26,721 nucleotides of DNA from Chara braunii (GCA_003427395.1 BFEA01000413.1:380611-407331); one strand, 5' to 3'; shown: positions 1 to 8,983, counted from the stretch's first letter. Made by a program: numbers and translations. The notes: generated by a model from the letters alone, not told the origin.

Positions 1-930
1 AAGTGAATGGGATCTACCACCGCCTAGTGGGAATGGGCCAGTAGAGGCGGTACATTTCGGGGATTTCGTGGGGATGACGGGGAGGGAGTGGGGGTAGGAA
101 GTGATTCATCTCTTCCATGGTCACCGGGAGCTCTTCGTATCGGATGATCCGATGCAAGCGGGGGAAATGATCGCCACTTCGGGGAAGGGAAGCGAGGTAA
201 TCGCGATAGAAGGAGGAGAGGGTGCGAAAAAGTGCCGCTCGAAAGATCTCGAGGTGGCGACAGACAGGGATTGTCCCCGTGGCAACGCAGTAGACCTCTA
301 TTACGTTGCTTCGCTCCCATGCAGCGCTGAACAGCAGGAGATGCCAGCAGAATGTAGGAGCAGCGGACTAAAGGGAGGCGTGGGGGTGGACGGTGGCGAG
401 TAAATGGGTTGAGTAGAAGTCACGGAAGAGATGGGGATGGAAAGGGTGGGAAGAGAAGGTGACGGGGGTACGGATCTGTTCGAGGGTGAGGAAATCAAGG
501 GGCCGGCGGGACAGCGTCCGAGGACAAAGGCCTATCGCCCGCATCGGTACGTGGGCGAACTGGGGGATGGGTGGGGCTGGAGGAGGTGGGATCGGCGCCG
601 TCTCCGTCGCGCGGTACTTGAGGTGGCAGCTGCAGGGCCGCCATCTTCGGGCCTCGGCGGCTCTGGCTCCCTGGTCGGATCGCTACCGATGCGTAGGCTG
701 GCTTCGCTAGTGGACTCCAGCTGGCGCTTTCCGGAGGCAATCTCTTCGCGCTTTCGCGCCGCTTCCACCAGCGGGGCTTCCCTCTCGGCCCCGGTTCCTT
801 CTTCTTTCTCTTCCTCCTCACTCAGCTCGCCCTCGCTACGTTCACTATGGCTTCCCTCCTCCGATGTTTCCTCGTCGTTGTCTTCTTCTTCGTTGTCGTC
901 GTCGTGGATCACCACTTCTTCTGCCCTCGG
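1..930 (-). pseudogene. ORF3 distal part: acidic segment and C-terminal region, function unknown
   Basis: This continues the 931-1488 segment in the same frame after a TAG at 931-933. It first encodes a strongly acidic stretch rich in D, E and S (about 915-780), then an R/E/P-rich linker. Between about 600 and 530 the reading frame shifts by one. The new frame continues to the left edge with ordinary protein composition, for example LEQIRTPVTFSSHPFHPHLF and later EEMNHFLPPLPPRHPHEIPE. TAGs interrupt it at 368-370 and 14-16; the last could be the natural stop or another nonsense change. I see no signal peptide, transmembrane helix or known domain. Its place downstream of integrase is where LTR elements carry env or additional sense ORFs. 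I infer it belongs to the element, because it follows ORF2 on the same strand with no gap. Confidence 0.5.
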
Positions 931-1488
931 CTAGAAGACGTAAGGGATGATCTCATACGGCTTCAGATACTCCTGCCGCGATGGTAGCGTATCCTCGTCT
1001 CTAGGTTCTTCCAAGCACGAAGTCCATTGAAGGTACGGGTCCAAGGATCGCTCGAAAATGTACGGAGCAGGACTGTCGTCACTCTGAAAGTAGATGTCGG
1101 GCGAGAGATCGTCCACCAATTGTACGATCGGTGCAATGAGCTCCTGTGCAATCAACTGACGGCGACCCGGTTGTACCAATCCGAAGAGGAATCCAATAAG
1201 ATCTCCTTCCGCGTTAGTCCTCCCCTGTATGATCAGCAACTCCGGATTCTCGATCCACGTGGGATGCTCAATAGTGCCCGTCCACTTTACTTGTACTCGG
1301 GCCAGACAGAAAGACAATTCCTCAAAAGTTTCGCGCCACAGTCGCCAATGTCCGGGATGGATAAGAGGGACCGAAAGAGGCTCGAATGAGAAGGAGAGAG
1401 AAGGGTGAAGATCGGATTGCCAGAAGGTGGGGAAGAAAGAGGGAAGACCAAAGATAGAGAGAGGAGCGAGAAAATTGGTGTGGTTCAT
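931..1488 (-). pseudogene. ORF3 middle part, unknown protein
   Basis: This is a 185-codon open stretch in a different frame from the 1485-1856 part, so a frameshift lies between about 1560 and 1487. The apparent ATG at 1488 is probably internal and not a true start. Recognisable ordered sequence includes HWRLWRETFEELSFCLARV, TWIENPELLIIQGRTNAEGD and RQEYLKPYEIIPYVF. It ends at a TAG (931-933) followed directly in frame by the acidic segment. I recognise no catalytic motif. The mix of aromatic and charged residues suggests a folded domain, but no function can be assigned. Confidence 0.5.
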
Positions 1489-1967
1489 TGGGGATGGGGA
1501 AAGGGGACGAGGGTTGGAACCACAATTGGCCGCTCGCGCGGTGCTCGGCGAATGCCGTCAAGGTCTAATGCAGAGATCGGAATGATGTTATATCCTTCTC
1601 GAGCGAGGACGTGCTGCCACACGTTGGAGACTTGCTCCGTCCACTCGCGCAGCGAGGCTAAGATCGCGGTATGCCTCTGCAGGTTGACCGAGCTGATATC
1701 ACTGGTGAATCCCGCCGCTGTGGTGACGTGGCTCGTTCTGGGACCCGCTCGCCGATGAACTGCAGTAACCTCTGCGAACACTATCGCGTGAGGGCTTCCT
1801 TCTATCCGAAACGCAGCGGCGACACATATACCTTCGTCGCAGAAGAATCGCATCAAACGGCGGAGATCCGTATTGAGCCGAGGGTGACAAACTTGCCGAA
1901 TTTCTTAGATGTAGCCACGTGGCTGCCGCAGCTGTAAGTCAAGAACCCGCTCCGTGATAAAACTCAT
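1485..1967 (-). pseudogene. ORF3 N-terminal part, begins at an ATGA overlap with the integrase ORF
   Basis: An ATG at 1967-1965 overlaps the integrase-ORF stop TGA (1966-1964) by two bases, giving ATGA. The reading frame from this ATG begins MSFITERVLDLQLRQPRGYI, is broken by TAA at 1905-1907, and then stays open to 1485. Its sequence includes RRLMRFFCDEGICVAAAFRI, NLQRHTAILASLREW and VSNVWQHVLAREGYNIIP. The part after 1905 is therefore a continuation of this frame, and the TTG/ATG codons near 1856 are not its start. No known domain is recognised. An AUGA overlap is a known layout for termination-reinitiation in other retroelements and viruses; use here is inference. Confidence 0.55.
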
Positions 1968-2389
1968 GGCGAGGTTGGAGAGGAGGACGAGGGACAAGAG
2001 GGAGAAAGAGGAGAGAGGGTCAGATCGTCGTTGTTTTTCTCGCTTTCCGAAGGAGAAGAGGGAGGAAGATCGGAAGGAGGAAGGAGACGGAGGTAGAAGG
2101 TATGCCGGACGATGGGGACGGAGCTATGACTGACGCTAGCCTCAGGCGCAACGCGCACCGTGTTGGCGCCGTTGGGTCCGAGTTCGACAATGCGAAAATA
2201 ACCAGAGAACTTGGGAGCGAGTTTCCGGTCACGTGCACATTTACGTACCTGCACTAGGTCCCCCAATTTATATTGGTACTGGGGCCCAGCATTCCCGTTC
2301 TGAGCCTCATAGCTACGGACCTGTCTACCGTGGGCCAGTTCGGTCATCCTTTGCCTTTTCCGGGCTAGCTTCGGAACGGCCCGTTCCAT
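1964..2389 (-). pseudogene. Integrase C-terminal domain of ORF2
   Basis: This frame carries the end of integrase. After a basic stretch (ERAVPKLARKRQRMTELAHG) comes QYKLGDLVQVRKCARDRKL, then FSGYFRIVELGPNGANTVRV and VRHTFYLRLLPP. This matches the GPY/F-type C-terminal module of Ty3/gypsy integrases, an SH3-like DNA-binding fold that usually reads GDLV, then K-L-GP-V, then H-LK. A serine/proline-rich, acidic tail follows and ends in TGA at 1964-1966. No chromodomain is visible. The frame extends upstream to about 2590, where it must join the catalytic-core frame by a one-base shift, and it carries a TGA at 2501-2503. The ATG at 2389 is internal. Confidence 0.75.
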
Positions 2390-2937
2390 TAAGTCGGCGT
2401 ACCTCTTGGCCTTCGCTTTGAGGGTTGCACGCGTGTCTCTATTCCCTGCTTCGACAATTTCCGAGTTACCCTGGTAATTGACACAGGGGAGGCTATTAGT
2501 TCAAAGCTGAAAGGGGGTGAACCCCGTAGACTCGTGAGGGGTGGCCCGGTGGATCCCGACGATCTGATATACGATTTCGGGCGCGTGTCGTGTGCCGCTA
2601 AGTTCCTGCGAAGGGCGGTTTTAATCATACGGTTGGCATTCTCGGCCAACCTGTTCGATTGGGACACGTGGGGTGCCGTATGTCGAAGCGTGATGCCCCT
2701 TCGCGTAAGTAGTTCTTCTACCTCACCTTTAAATTCAGATCCATTGTCGGTTAAAATTTCTTCCGTATCTAGATGGGTATAGAGAAACCGTTCAATGTAC
2801 ATGGCTATTTTTGCGGCCTTTTGGGTCTTACAGGGATAGACGTCGATATACTTGGAAAAGTGGTCAATTAATACTAATAAAATAGAATATTCACAGCGGT
2901 TTGGGCCAGGTGGCACGTCAATATCGGTCGTGTCCAT
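2389..2937 (-). pseudogene. Integrase catalytic core of ORF2, frameshifted at its end
   Basis: This is the rve (RNase H-fold) core that joins element DNA to the host chromosome. The three catalytic residues of the DDE triad are visible: the aspartate in LVLIDHFSKY, the aspartate in EILTDNGSEF, and the glutamate in SNRLAENANRMIKTALRR, spaced as in retroviral-type integrases. The frame is the same as the upstream PHD/HHCC part (3681-3067). The ATG at 2937 is internal, since coding continues upstream through the CLVC of the zinc domain (about 3025). After about 2590 the translation stops resembling integrase, while the neighbouring frame resumes it (IVYQIVGIHRATPHESTGF), so a one-base indel lies there. 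Confidence 0.85.
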
Positions 2938-3066
2938 ACTGACTCGCTGGAAAGGACGCTCTACTTCCGTTGGTACGATCGTGTTTGGTCCCCGTTTGGG
3001 GGCGTGATCAGCGGCACAAACCAGACAATTAGCGACAATGTGTTTGACATCATCTCGTTTATTGGA

Positions 3067-3681
3067 CTATCGGTTCTGGTCTACAGTTGCCTCCGTGACT
3101 CGTATCGCGAAATGAGAGGCCTGTTCCTCGTGAGCAGATCGGATCCAATCATATCTCTGGAATGGATGAGGAACCGTCAACCACGAACCCGATCCGTCAG
3201 TTTTACGCTTTTCCAAATGATCGTTGATCCATTGATAATCCCGAGATCTCTCGGTTGCCCTACGTCTGTCGTGTTTGGTGAGGTGACGCAATGGTAACCC
3301 TGCTAATTTCGCCAATAAAATTTTATCTGTCCAGACCTCCGCTCGTCGGTATGTTTCGTCGTATTCACGGCCGTCCGTACGGGCGGCCTCGAATCGAACC
3401 TCCGTGGGGAGCTTGTTCGTTCTACATAGGGGGCACTTCCATTCCTTGCTATTCGCTCGATATCGTACACAGGCCCCGTGCGCACGATTAACACACGTGG
3501 CACATTCCACCCAATCGACAAACCCAGTTTCGAAGGGATGACAGTCGACCCCATAAACCCGTGCAATGCACGTGCAAAAATAATAGAATTTATCGGGGAG
3601 GGTGACGAAGAAAGCTGAGGAAGTAAGTAGGGCAGAATTAGTAGGAGAAGAAGGGGCTGTGAAGGCAGGAGGAGTGGTCAT
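3067..3681 (-). pseudogene. ORF2 start: PHD-like zinc finger fused to the integrase zinc-binding domain
   Basis: The ATG at 3681 is the first after an in-frame TAA at 3736-3738, and the frame differs from ORF1, so integrase here has its own ORF. Residues 36-86 form a cysteine/histidine cluster: C36-x-C38, C60-x2-C63-x4-H68-x2-C71-x11-C83-x2-C86. W81 sits two residues before the last pair and W57 before C60, which is the PHD-finger pattern. A RING-like finger is the main alternative. PHD fingers commonly bind histone H3 tails; any targeting role here is inference. The end of the segment holds the histidines of the integrase HHCC domain (SAHEEQASHF). Its cysteines (ANCLVCA) lie beyond a TAG at 3067-3069, close to where the usual YWW motif is expected. 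Confidence 0.7.
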
Positions 3682-3751
3682 GATGACAGAGGGGAAGAGA
3701 CGGGACTGAATTGTGGAGAGAGTAGAGCAGGCAAATTAGTCCTCGTGTCAC

Positions 3752-4690
3752 TTACTGCTTCGACAAAATCTCCACTTGGTCATACCGAGGTCCAATTTTC
3801 TGCTCGGGTTCGTTCCATGGGATCACCTCCTCACTTTTCAAAACTTTCTCAGGCCTGTGTAACCGTGTCAATCCGTCCGCGTTCCCGTGTCTCTCGTGCT
3901 TCCGATGGCGGATGTCAAAGTCCATGCTCTGCAGCACCGTTGCCCATCGCCCAATTATGCCCGAGTAATCCTTTGATTTCTTCAGAGCCAACAGGGGCTC
4001 ATGATCAGTCACCAGGGTGAACTTTCGCCCATACAGGTAAGCATGGAAGTGATTGATTCCCCAGAGAGCCGCATAGCATTCTCCCGTCGGAGCGGCATAG
4101 TTGCGCTTGCAGGCGGGTACTGATTTGGACGCATACTCCACCACACTCTCGAGTCCGCTTGGTTCCAACTGGGCAAGGATCGCCGGAATCGTCTCTGGCT
4201 GCCAGTCAGTGATGAGAACAAAAGGCTTTTCGGGATCCGGTCTTATAAGGACCGGAGCCGAAATGAGAGCAGCCTTGATCGTGGAAAACGCTCGATCACA
4301 CTCGGGTGTCCAGATCAACGACCGATCCTTGCGCAGGAGATTTGTGAAGGGTCCCGCTATTGCCACGAAGCCCTTGATGAATCTTCGGTAGTACGATGCT
4401 AGGCCCAGAAAGACGCAAATTTGCGTGATAGTGGTTGGCACTGGCGCGTCCCTGACAACTGCCACCTTCTGCGGCTCCGGTTGGAGTCCCTTGTCTGTCA
4501 CCACGTACCCTAGGAAAGAAATGGTGGTGAGGAAAAAATGACACTTCTCAAGCGCCACCTTGAAACCTGCATCTTGTAACGCATGCATTGCCCATTCGAT
4601 GTGCTGCACGTGTCCCTCATAAGAACTCAAATACACTAGGATGTCATCCATGTACACAATCACGCAGTAGTTGATGATGCTCTGTGCCAA
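3752..4690 (-). pseudogene. ORF1 C-terminal part: RT palm/thumb and RNase H
   Basis: The frame continues the RT fragment 6232-4700 after a TAG at 4700-4702; the apparent start at 4690 is internal. The RT catalytic motif VYMDDILVY lies at about 4657-4630 (YMDD codons 4654-4643), followed by KCHFFLTTISFLGYVVTD and FLGLASYYRRFIKGF of the thumb and connection. RNase H, which removes the RNA strand during cDNA synthesis, shows its four acidic positions: D in VLITDW, E in PTGECYAALW, D in LVTDHEPLLAL and D in HGNADGLTRL. ORF1 ends about 43 residues later at TAA 3752-3754, with 70 bases between it and the ORF2 ATG. Apart from the stop this part is well preserved. Confidence 0.92.
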
Positions 4691-4699
4691 ACGAGTCTT

Positions 4700-6232
4700 C
4701 TATACGAAATTCTGAAAGGCCATGTTCATGGCCCGCTGAAAAGTTGCAGGAGCATTGCAGATACCCATCGGACATCGAATCCATTGCCACGTGCCTTCGA
4801 AAAGCACAAACGCTGTTTTCGGTCGATCTTCCTCTCGGACAAGAAGATGATGGAACCCATGACGAACATCAAACTTGCTGAAAAATCGAGCACTCCCAAT
4901 CGCATCGAATAACTCATCAATTCGGGGGAGGGGATACACATCTTTAATCGTGATATCATTCAGCTTTCGATAATCAATGCAAATGCGAATCCCCCCAGCC
5001 TTCTTAGGTACGATCACTACAGGGAAGGACCATGGTCCTATAGCGGGTTCGATCCATCCATTAGCTTCGAACTCCTTAATCCGCTGAAAAGCAGCCGCTC
5101 GTTGAGCTGGTGAGTATCGATAGGGAGCGCAGCTAATGGGCGGATGATCTCCCGTGAGAATGACATGTTCAATTGCATTAGTTAACCCAATGTCATTGTC
5201 ATGCACGCTTAGCACTTCTGCGTAACCATTCAATACACAGATTAGCGACTTCCGAAATTCCGCGGGAACGTGACTCGGGAGGGGGATCGTCGATTCCCCG
5301 GACATATTAAGGGGCATATCGATCCAGTCAACCGACCGTTCCCGCCGCTCATGTACACTAGAAAAAACGGAACTACTGGTGCGAACAGAAAAGACAGTTG
5401 CTATCATCTGGGACTCAGCGGGGCTGATCATCTCCGTTTCTTTAGTTTCAGCGTCAGTCTCTGAACCAACCGAAGTCGGTTTCACAGTTAGTCCTGTTAG
5501 ATCTGTCATTTTTTGCATTAGATTCGGCACATCACTTACCGGTGCTTCCGCTTCTTGTTTAACCAAGGTGATGGTGGCTCCTGTCGTTAGTAATGATCGG
5601 GGTGAGAAAACAGAAATGTCCAAATACTGTTCCGTTTGCTGATAACGCGTTCGTAAGGAAAGAGCTCCCTCGTACAAGGTGCGAGGGGGCTCCAAATCAT
5701 CAGCCAGATCGGGAACTTGTAACATAGGTTCCCCGAGGAGGACAGAAGGACTGACCTGGGTTGTTAGAGGCGTGAATGTACTGTCTTCGGAATCCACGTG
5801 GAAGCTTCGAGCGATGTTGGGACACACTCGAAATTTTTCGGGGGTTTCATGTTCGAAAAGTTCGACTAGATGCTTCCATTCCTCTTTACTGGGCATCTCT
5901 TCTTTGTATTCTCGTTCCCCGATTCCATCCCCGAGGTGCGAGGGGGAGCATTCCTCGGGATCAATGTATCGGATCATCCCTATTTGGAGCGAGTTAGGAA
6001 CCCGTTTTATCGTTTGGGTGGAAACCCGCAAGGGAACAGTTTGAGACTCTCCCCCAGTCTGTGTGAGCACCAATTGTTTCGAATCGAAATGCAGACGTGC
6101 GCCACCTGCCATTGCCCAAGGCAATCCCAACAATACAGAGTAGGAACGTACATCTATTACAAGTGCGTTAACAAGGACGTGTACTCGTCCCACTTTTACA
6201 GCTACGTTCTCGATAACGCCTACGATGTTCAT
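4700..6232 (-). pseudogene. ORF1: protease C-half, linker and RT fingers/palm
   Basis: This 510-codon open stretch begins inside the aspartic protease. LLGLPWAMAGG matches the hydrophobic-G-L-P-W end of retroviral-type proteases. A poorly conserved linker of about 280 residues follows, then reverse transcriptase: YRYSPAQRAAAFQRIKEF, GPWSFPVVIVPKKAGGIR, CIDYRKLNDITIKDVYPLPR, SKFDVRHGFHHLL, and FEGTWQWIRCPMGICNAPAT. These correspond to RT motifs 1 to 4, with the first catalytic aspartate in SKFDVRHG (a Y is more usual in the DxR(S/N)GYH position, here DVRHGFHH). The stretch ends at TAG 4700-4702 just before the YMDD region. It lies in the same frame as gag, so ORF1 was one gag-protease-RT-RNase H polyprotein. 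Confidence 0.92.
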
Positions 6233-6271
6233 TATTTCCTCGTCGGCAGAGACCTAGTTGTCTTTGTCAGA

Positions 6272-6544
6272 TTAAGGAAGAATGGATCCAAGTCGTCCCG
6301 TCTTTTTAACAGTCTCCAATGATATGGCCAGTGCAGAAGACCTTGTGTCGATTAGGGCATTAAACGGCTTACCCCAAACTTCACAGTCACATTCCGCGTT
6401 TTTCCATTGTACCGGTCGAGCTCGTACAAAGTGGTCCTTTTCTGCTAAAGAGATCGCTGCTATACGTGCGGCTTCGGGTTCAGGTTCTTTTGTGTCTGGC
6501 TCGAGGGGTGCAACCTCCTCACCTTCTTCCTTCTTCTTCAACAT
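6272..6544 (-). pseudogene. ORF1: protease N-half with damaged active site
   Basis: The segment starts lysine- and glutamate-rich and then enters a retropepsin-like domain: FNALIDTRSSALAISLETVK. The aspartic protease motif is normally D-T/S-G; here the glycine codon reads AGG (arginine, codons 6349-6341), which should abolish the fold of the catalytic loop. The catalytic aspartate itself is present. Two stops, TAA at 6272-6274 and TAG at 6254-6256, separate it from the rest of the protease, which continues in the same frame from 6232. The protease would normally cut the polyprotein into its mature parts. Confidence 0.75.
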
Positions 6545-6583
6545 CCGTTGTAAGCGCTGATAGGTGAAGCGCTTTTGATTTTT

Positions 6584-6880
6584 CTAACAATGTTGTGACA
6601 GTTTATCGTTCGATGTTTCAGATATGGTGAGCAGATGTCCCACTGGGATGGGCACGCGAATGTCTAGTTGCTTGAGCGTTTTCAGTACATCAATATCCCC
6701 TGTCCGAAACTTTGGTCCAAGATTGGACTCGCGATCGACCCATTCGAGATCATCTTGGGCCGATCGGATTGCTCCGATCATTCCGGCAAGATGAAGATAC
6801 TCGAGGGGATTGACCACGTCAGCAGCGTCAGAGGAAGAGACTCCGGATGTCGACGCCATTGTCGTCGAAGGGGAAGGCTG
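6584..6880 (-). pseudogene. ORF1: gag-protease linker segment
   Basis: This frame lies between TAA (6881-6883) and TAG (6584-6586), and both neighbours are in the same frame. The sequence (MASTSGVSSSDAADVVNPLE, then LKTLKQLDIRVPIPVGHLL) is a plausible linker that precedes the protease in plant and algal Ty3 elements. In such elements a conserved 'ip..i..ll..s' stretch often sits just before it. I see no catalytic residues. Its ATG at 6859 is internal to the ORF1 frame and is not taken as a true start. Confidence 0.6.
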
Positions 6881-6883
6881 TTA

Positions 6884-7198
6884 TGGAGCGTATGCTACGG
6901 CCTCTCCTCCCTGGTCCGTGTCCATTAGAGCGGCCACTCGTCCTTGATTAAGGGCGACTGGGGCCGCAGCAGGGGGAGACTGATTACGTTTTGGCTGCGG
7001 ACAGTCTCGGGCGAAGTGCCCGGGCTGTTTGCAGTTGAAACACTCGATCTTTCATGCCGCATTAGCTAGAAGGGGAAACTGAGGAGCGAATCCTGGAGCC
7101 GGTAAGAGCGAAAACGATGCAGGGGCAGGTCGGGCCGGAGCCGGGCTAGGCTTAATGAGCTGGCTCATCATCTGCTCCATCCGTTCCATGTGAGCCGC
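6884..7198 (-). pseudogene. ORF1: nucleocapsid region with CCHC zinc knuckle
   Basis: The ORF1 frame between TAG 7199-7201 and TAA 6881-6883 contains a methionine-rich helix region (HMERMEQMMSQLIK), a proline/alanine-rich spacer, a TGA at 7052-7054, and then a CCHC knuckle. The knuckle is encoded at 7042-7001 and reads CFNCKQPGHFARDC, an exact C-x2-C-x4-H-x4-C. Such knuckles in Gag bind the element's RNA for packaging. The stops make this stretch too broken to appear as an ORF, but the frame is continuous with gag on one side and the protease on the other. Confidence 0.85.
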
Positions 7199-8092
7199 CT
7201 ACATTTGGATCAGGTTACTCATCCATTCGGACTGCTTAGTAGTGGCCGTATGAATCATCTGAGCAAGATGCAAATTGGTTATGGCTGGCGAGGGCGGTTC
7301 GGATGGGGTTCCACTTCTAACGGCTGCGATTGGTTGATTCACCGAGGGAGAGGGAGAAGAAGCAACCGGGATATCAGAGACGATTTCGCTGGGAAGGTCA
7401 TGATCGGGGCGGGGATAAAACCGTTCGACCGCCTGTAGCCAAGATCGCCTCTTGGCCGTTACATCCCGTATGGTATCTGTTATATCCTCGTCTCCCTGGC
7501 TGATATATTTTTTTGTATCAGCCAAGTCTAGCTCCAACGCTTTAGTGATGATAGCCGACAACTGGGTTGTTTTTGGTGGAACCTTTTTCTGCAGTTTCCC
7601 TTTCAAGGTTGGACTTTGAAGGTGATCAATAAACAAGTCTCGAGCGGAATTCTCGTCTCGCCCGGATTTATCCAATGTGGTTTGAAATCGATCAACGAAA
7701 TCGGGTAACAGTTTCCCGGGTCCTTGGGGTCGATCTTTGAGCACGTACCAGGCGACATCTTCACCAACCGTATCGAATCGAGCCAAGAATGCATGCTTAA
7801 AAGTCTCCCAATCTACCCATGTATGCTTTCTGAACCAGTCGTGCGAGGTATTGCGGAGTAGCAATGTCAGAACACGGGGAAAATCGGTTGCGCTGTAGTT
7901 TTGAGCTTCGACAGCTTCCAGCCAAGCCTCGGGATGGGTATGGTTGGGGAAGAAGGGGAAGGGGGCAGGGATTCTAACGATCACCCTAGTACCGTCCACC
8001 ATTGGTATTGTTGGCACAACCGCACTAGACTGAGACCTGGTTAAGGGGCGATCTGGACGAGCTAGTTGAGGGTCTCTCCTTCCTCTCGCCAC
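7199..8092 (-). pseudogene. ORF1: Gag capsid region
   Basis: 297 open codons resemble the retrotransposon Gag (capsid) family. The tryptophan-rich core includes NHTHPEAWLEAVEAQNYSAT, LLLRNTSHDWFRKH, WVDWETFKHAFLARF and KLLPDFVDRFQTTLDK. Gag assembles the virus-like particle. It ends at TAG 7199-7201 inside a glutamine/methionine stretch and continues in frame as the nucleocapsid part. The start is unclear: this frame opens after a TGA upstream with only a GTG at 8092, while the nearest ATG (8108-8106) lies in the next frame and reads about 27 codons into gag before a TAG. A one-base indel near the start is the simplest reading, so ATG 8108 is the likely original start. Confidence 0.85.
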
Positions 8093-8125
8093 TTCGACTT
8101 GCTGTCATCAGAACCGACATGTGTC

Positions 8126-8138
8126 GGCTCCGATACCA
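8126..8138 (-). promoter_or_regulatory. Primer binding site, initiator Met tRNA type
   Basis: On the minus strand the sequence TGGTATCGGAGCC matches the common plant primer site TGGTATCAGAGCC at 12 of 13 positions; the single difference is A to G. It lies 18 bases upstream of the gag-side ATG at 8108. It also sits directly beside a block shared with a second LTR-like copy (14350 onward). The initiator tRNA would pair here to start minus-strand cDNA synthesis. Confidence 0.7.
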
Positions 8139-8357
8139 ACCTCACGCCCTGTGCTGTCTTCCGTTCGGAGTGTTAGTCATGCGAAAAGAGGCCTAGAAAA
8201 ACAGCAAGATGGGGCGTGCCAAGGATTTTTGAAAATTGAGTGTGGGGACACAGACGAAACTGAAATCCCCCGTGTTGGTCCGATGGAGCAAGTTGGTTAG
8301 TTTCGCGTGTCACGAAATGCGCGCGCAGACGTGACGCGAAAACAGAAAGACCCAAAT

Positions 8358-8903
8358 TCAATCCAAAAAATATTGTCGGGCTTCCCACCGAGCTACCGCC
8401 CGTCGTTTGGAGCAAAAAGGTTTTGGCACGCTTCGCATGTCTCGTTTCCGTATCAAATCTCGTCGTCGCTCGTTGGTTAGTTCCGAGTCCGACATGGATG
8501 GTCTCAGCCATGTGGCTCTTTCTTTATGCTCGTCTTCACTCCGCACACGGTAGTGGAAACCCCTGGACTCGTAGCGCTCAAAACGCTGACATTCGGTGCA
8601 CAGAGTGCGCGACCAGNGGGGTTCTACTGCCGTCCACGGAATGACGATCAACTCGTTAAATGACAACAATACCGAGTAAGGTGGGAAGTCCGTATCGATA
8701 ATAACAAAGCCCGCATCTACGAATCTAGAACAACGATTTTCGGGAGGGAAGTAATACTGTCCGTCGATTCGTGCAACGGCTTCTCGTACGTCCCACTCGC
8801 ATACACGTGTCCTTTCCTCACTGTAAGGAAAAGTTCGCGTTGGGATGGGAGATACGAGAGGCTGACGCCCAGTCGAAGGATGCTTGTCAGTCCACATATC
8901 CAT
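8358..8903 (-). CDS. LTR-embedded ORF, 181 codons, unknown
   Basis: An ATG at 8903 follows an in-frame TGA and opens 181 codons. The composition looks like real protein: VCEWDVREAVARIDGQYYFP, AGFVIIDTDFPPYSVLLSF and NELIVIPWTAVEP. These are followed by a cysteine pair (LCTEC) and a basic C-terminus (ERRRDLIRKRDMRSVPK). One codon contains an ambiguous base (n at 8617). It sits upstream of the primer site on the same strand as gag, hence inside the 5' LTR as I read it. I recognise no family, membrane segment or signal peptide. The second LTR (14340-15941) has no obvious counterpart. It could be an LTR-encoded accessory protein or a captured gene fragment. The overlapping plus-strand frame is shorter and less protein-like. 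Confidence 0.4.
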   Translation of the reverse strand: MDMWTDKHPSTGRQPLVSPIPTRTFPYSEERTRVCEWDVREAVARIDGQYYFPPENRCSRFVDAGFVIIDTDFPPYSVLLSFNELIVIPWTAVEPXWSRTLCTECQRFERYESRGFHYRVRSEDEHKERATWLRPSMSDSELTNERRRDLIRKRDMRSVPKPFCSKRRAVARWEARQYFLD

Positions 8904-8978
8904 TAATCACAGAATATCCCGAGACGTCATTAAAAACAAAAATCATTCGCGCAACACCCAATCAATCCTTCTTGACAT

Positions 8979-8983
<5 letters not shown>

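Noticed and set aside
431-934. 167-codon plus-strand ORF rich in serine
   Set aside because: It is the antisense shadow of the acidic segment of ORF3; poly-serine arises from the complement of GAA/GAG codons.
6584-6859. Separate small gene with its own ATG
   Set aside because: Same frame as gag and protease with stops on both sides, so it is part of the broken ORF1.
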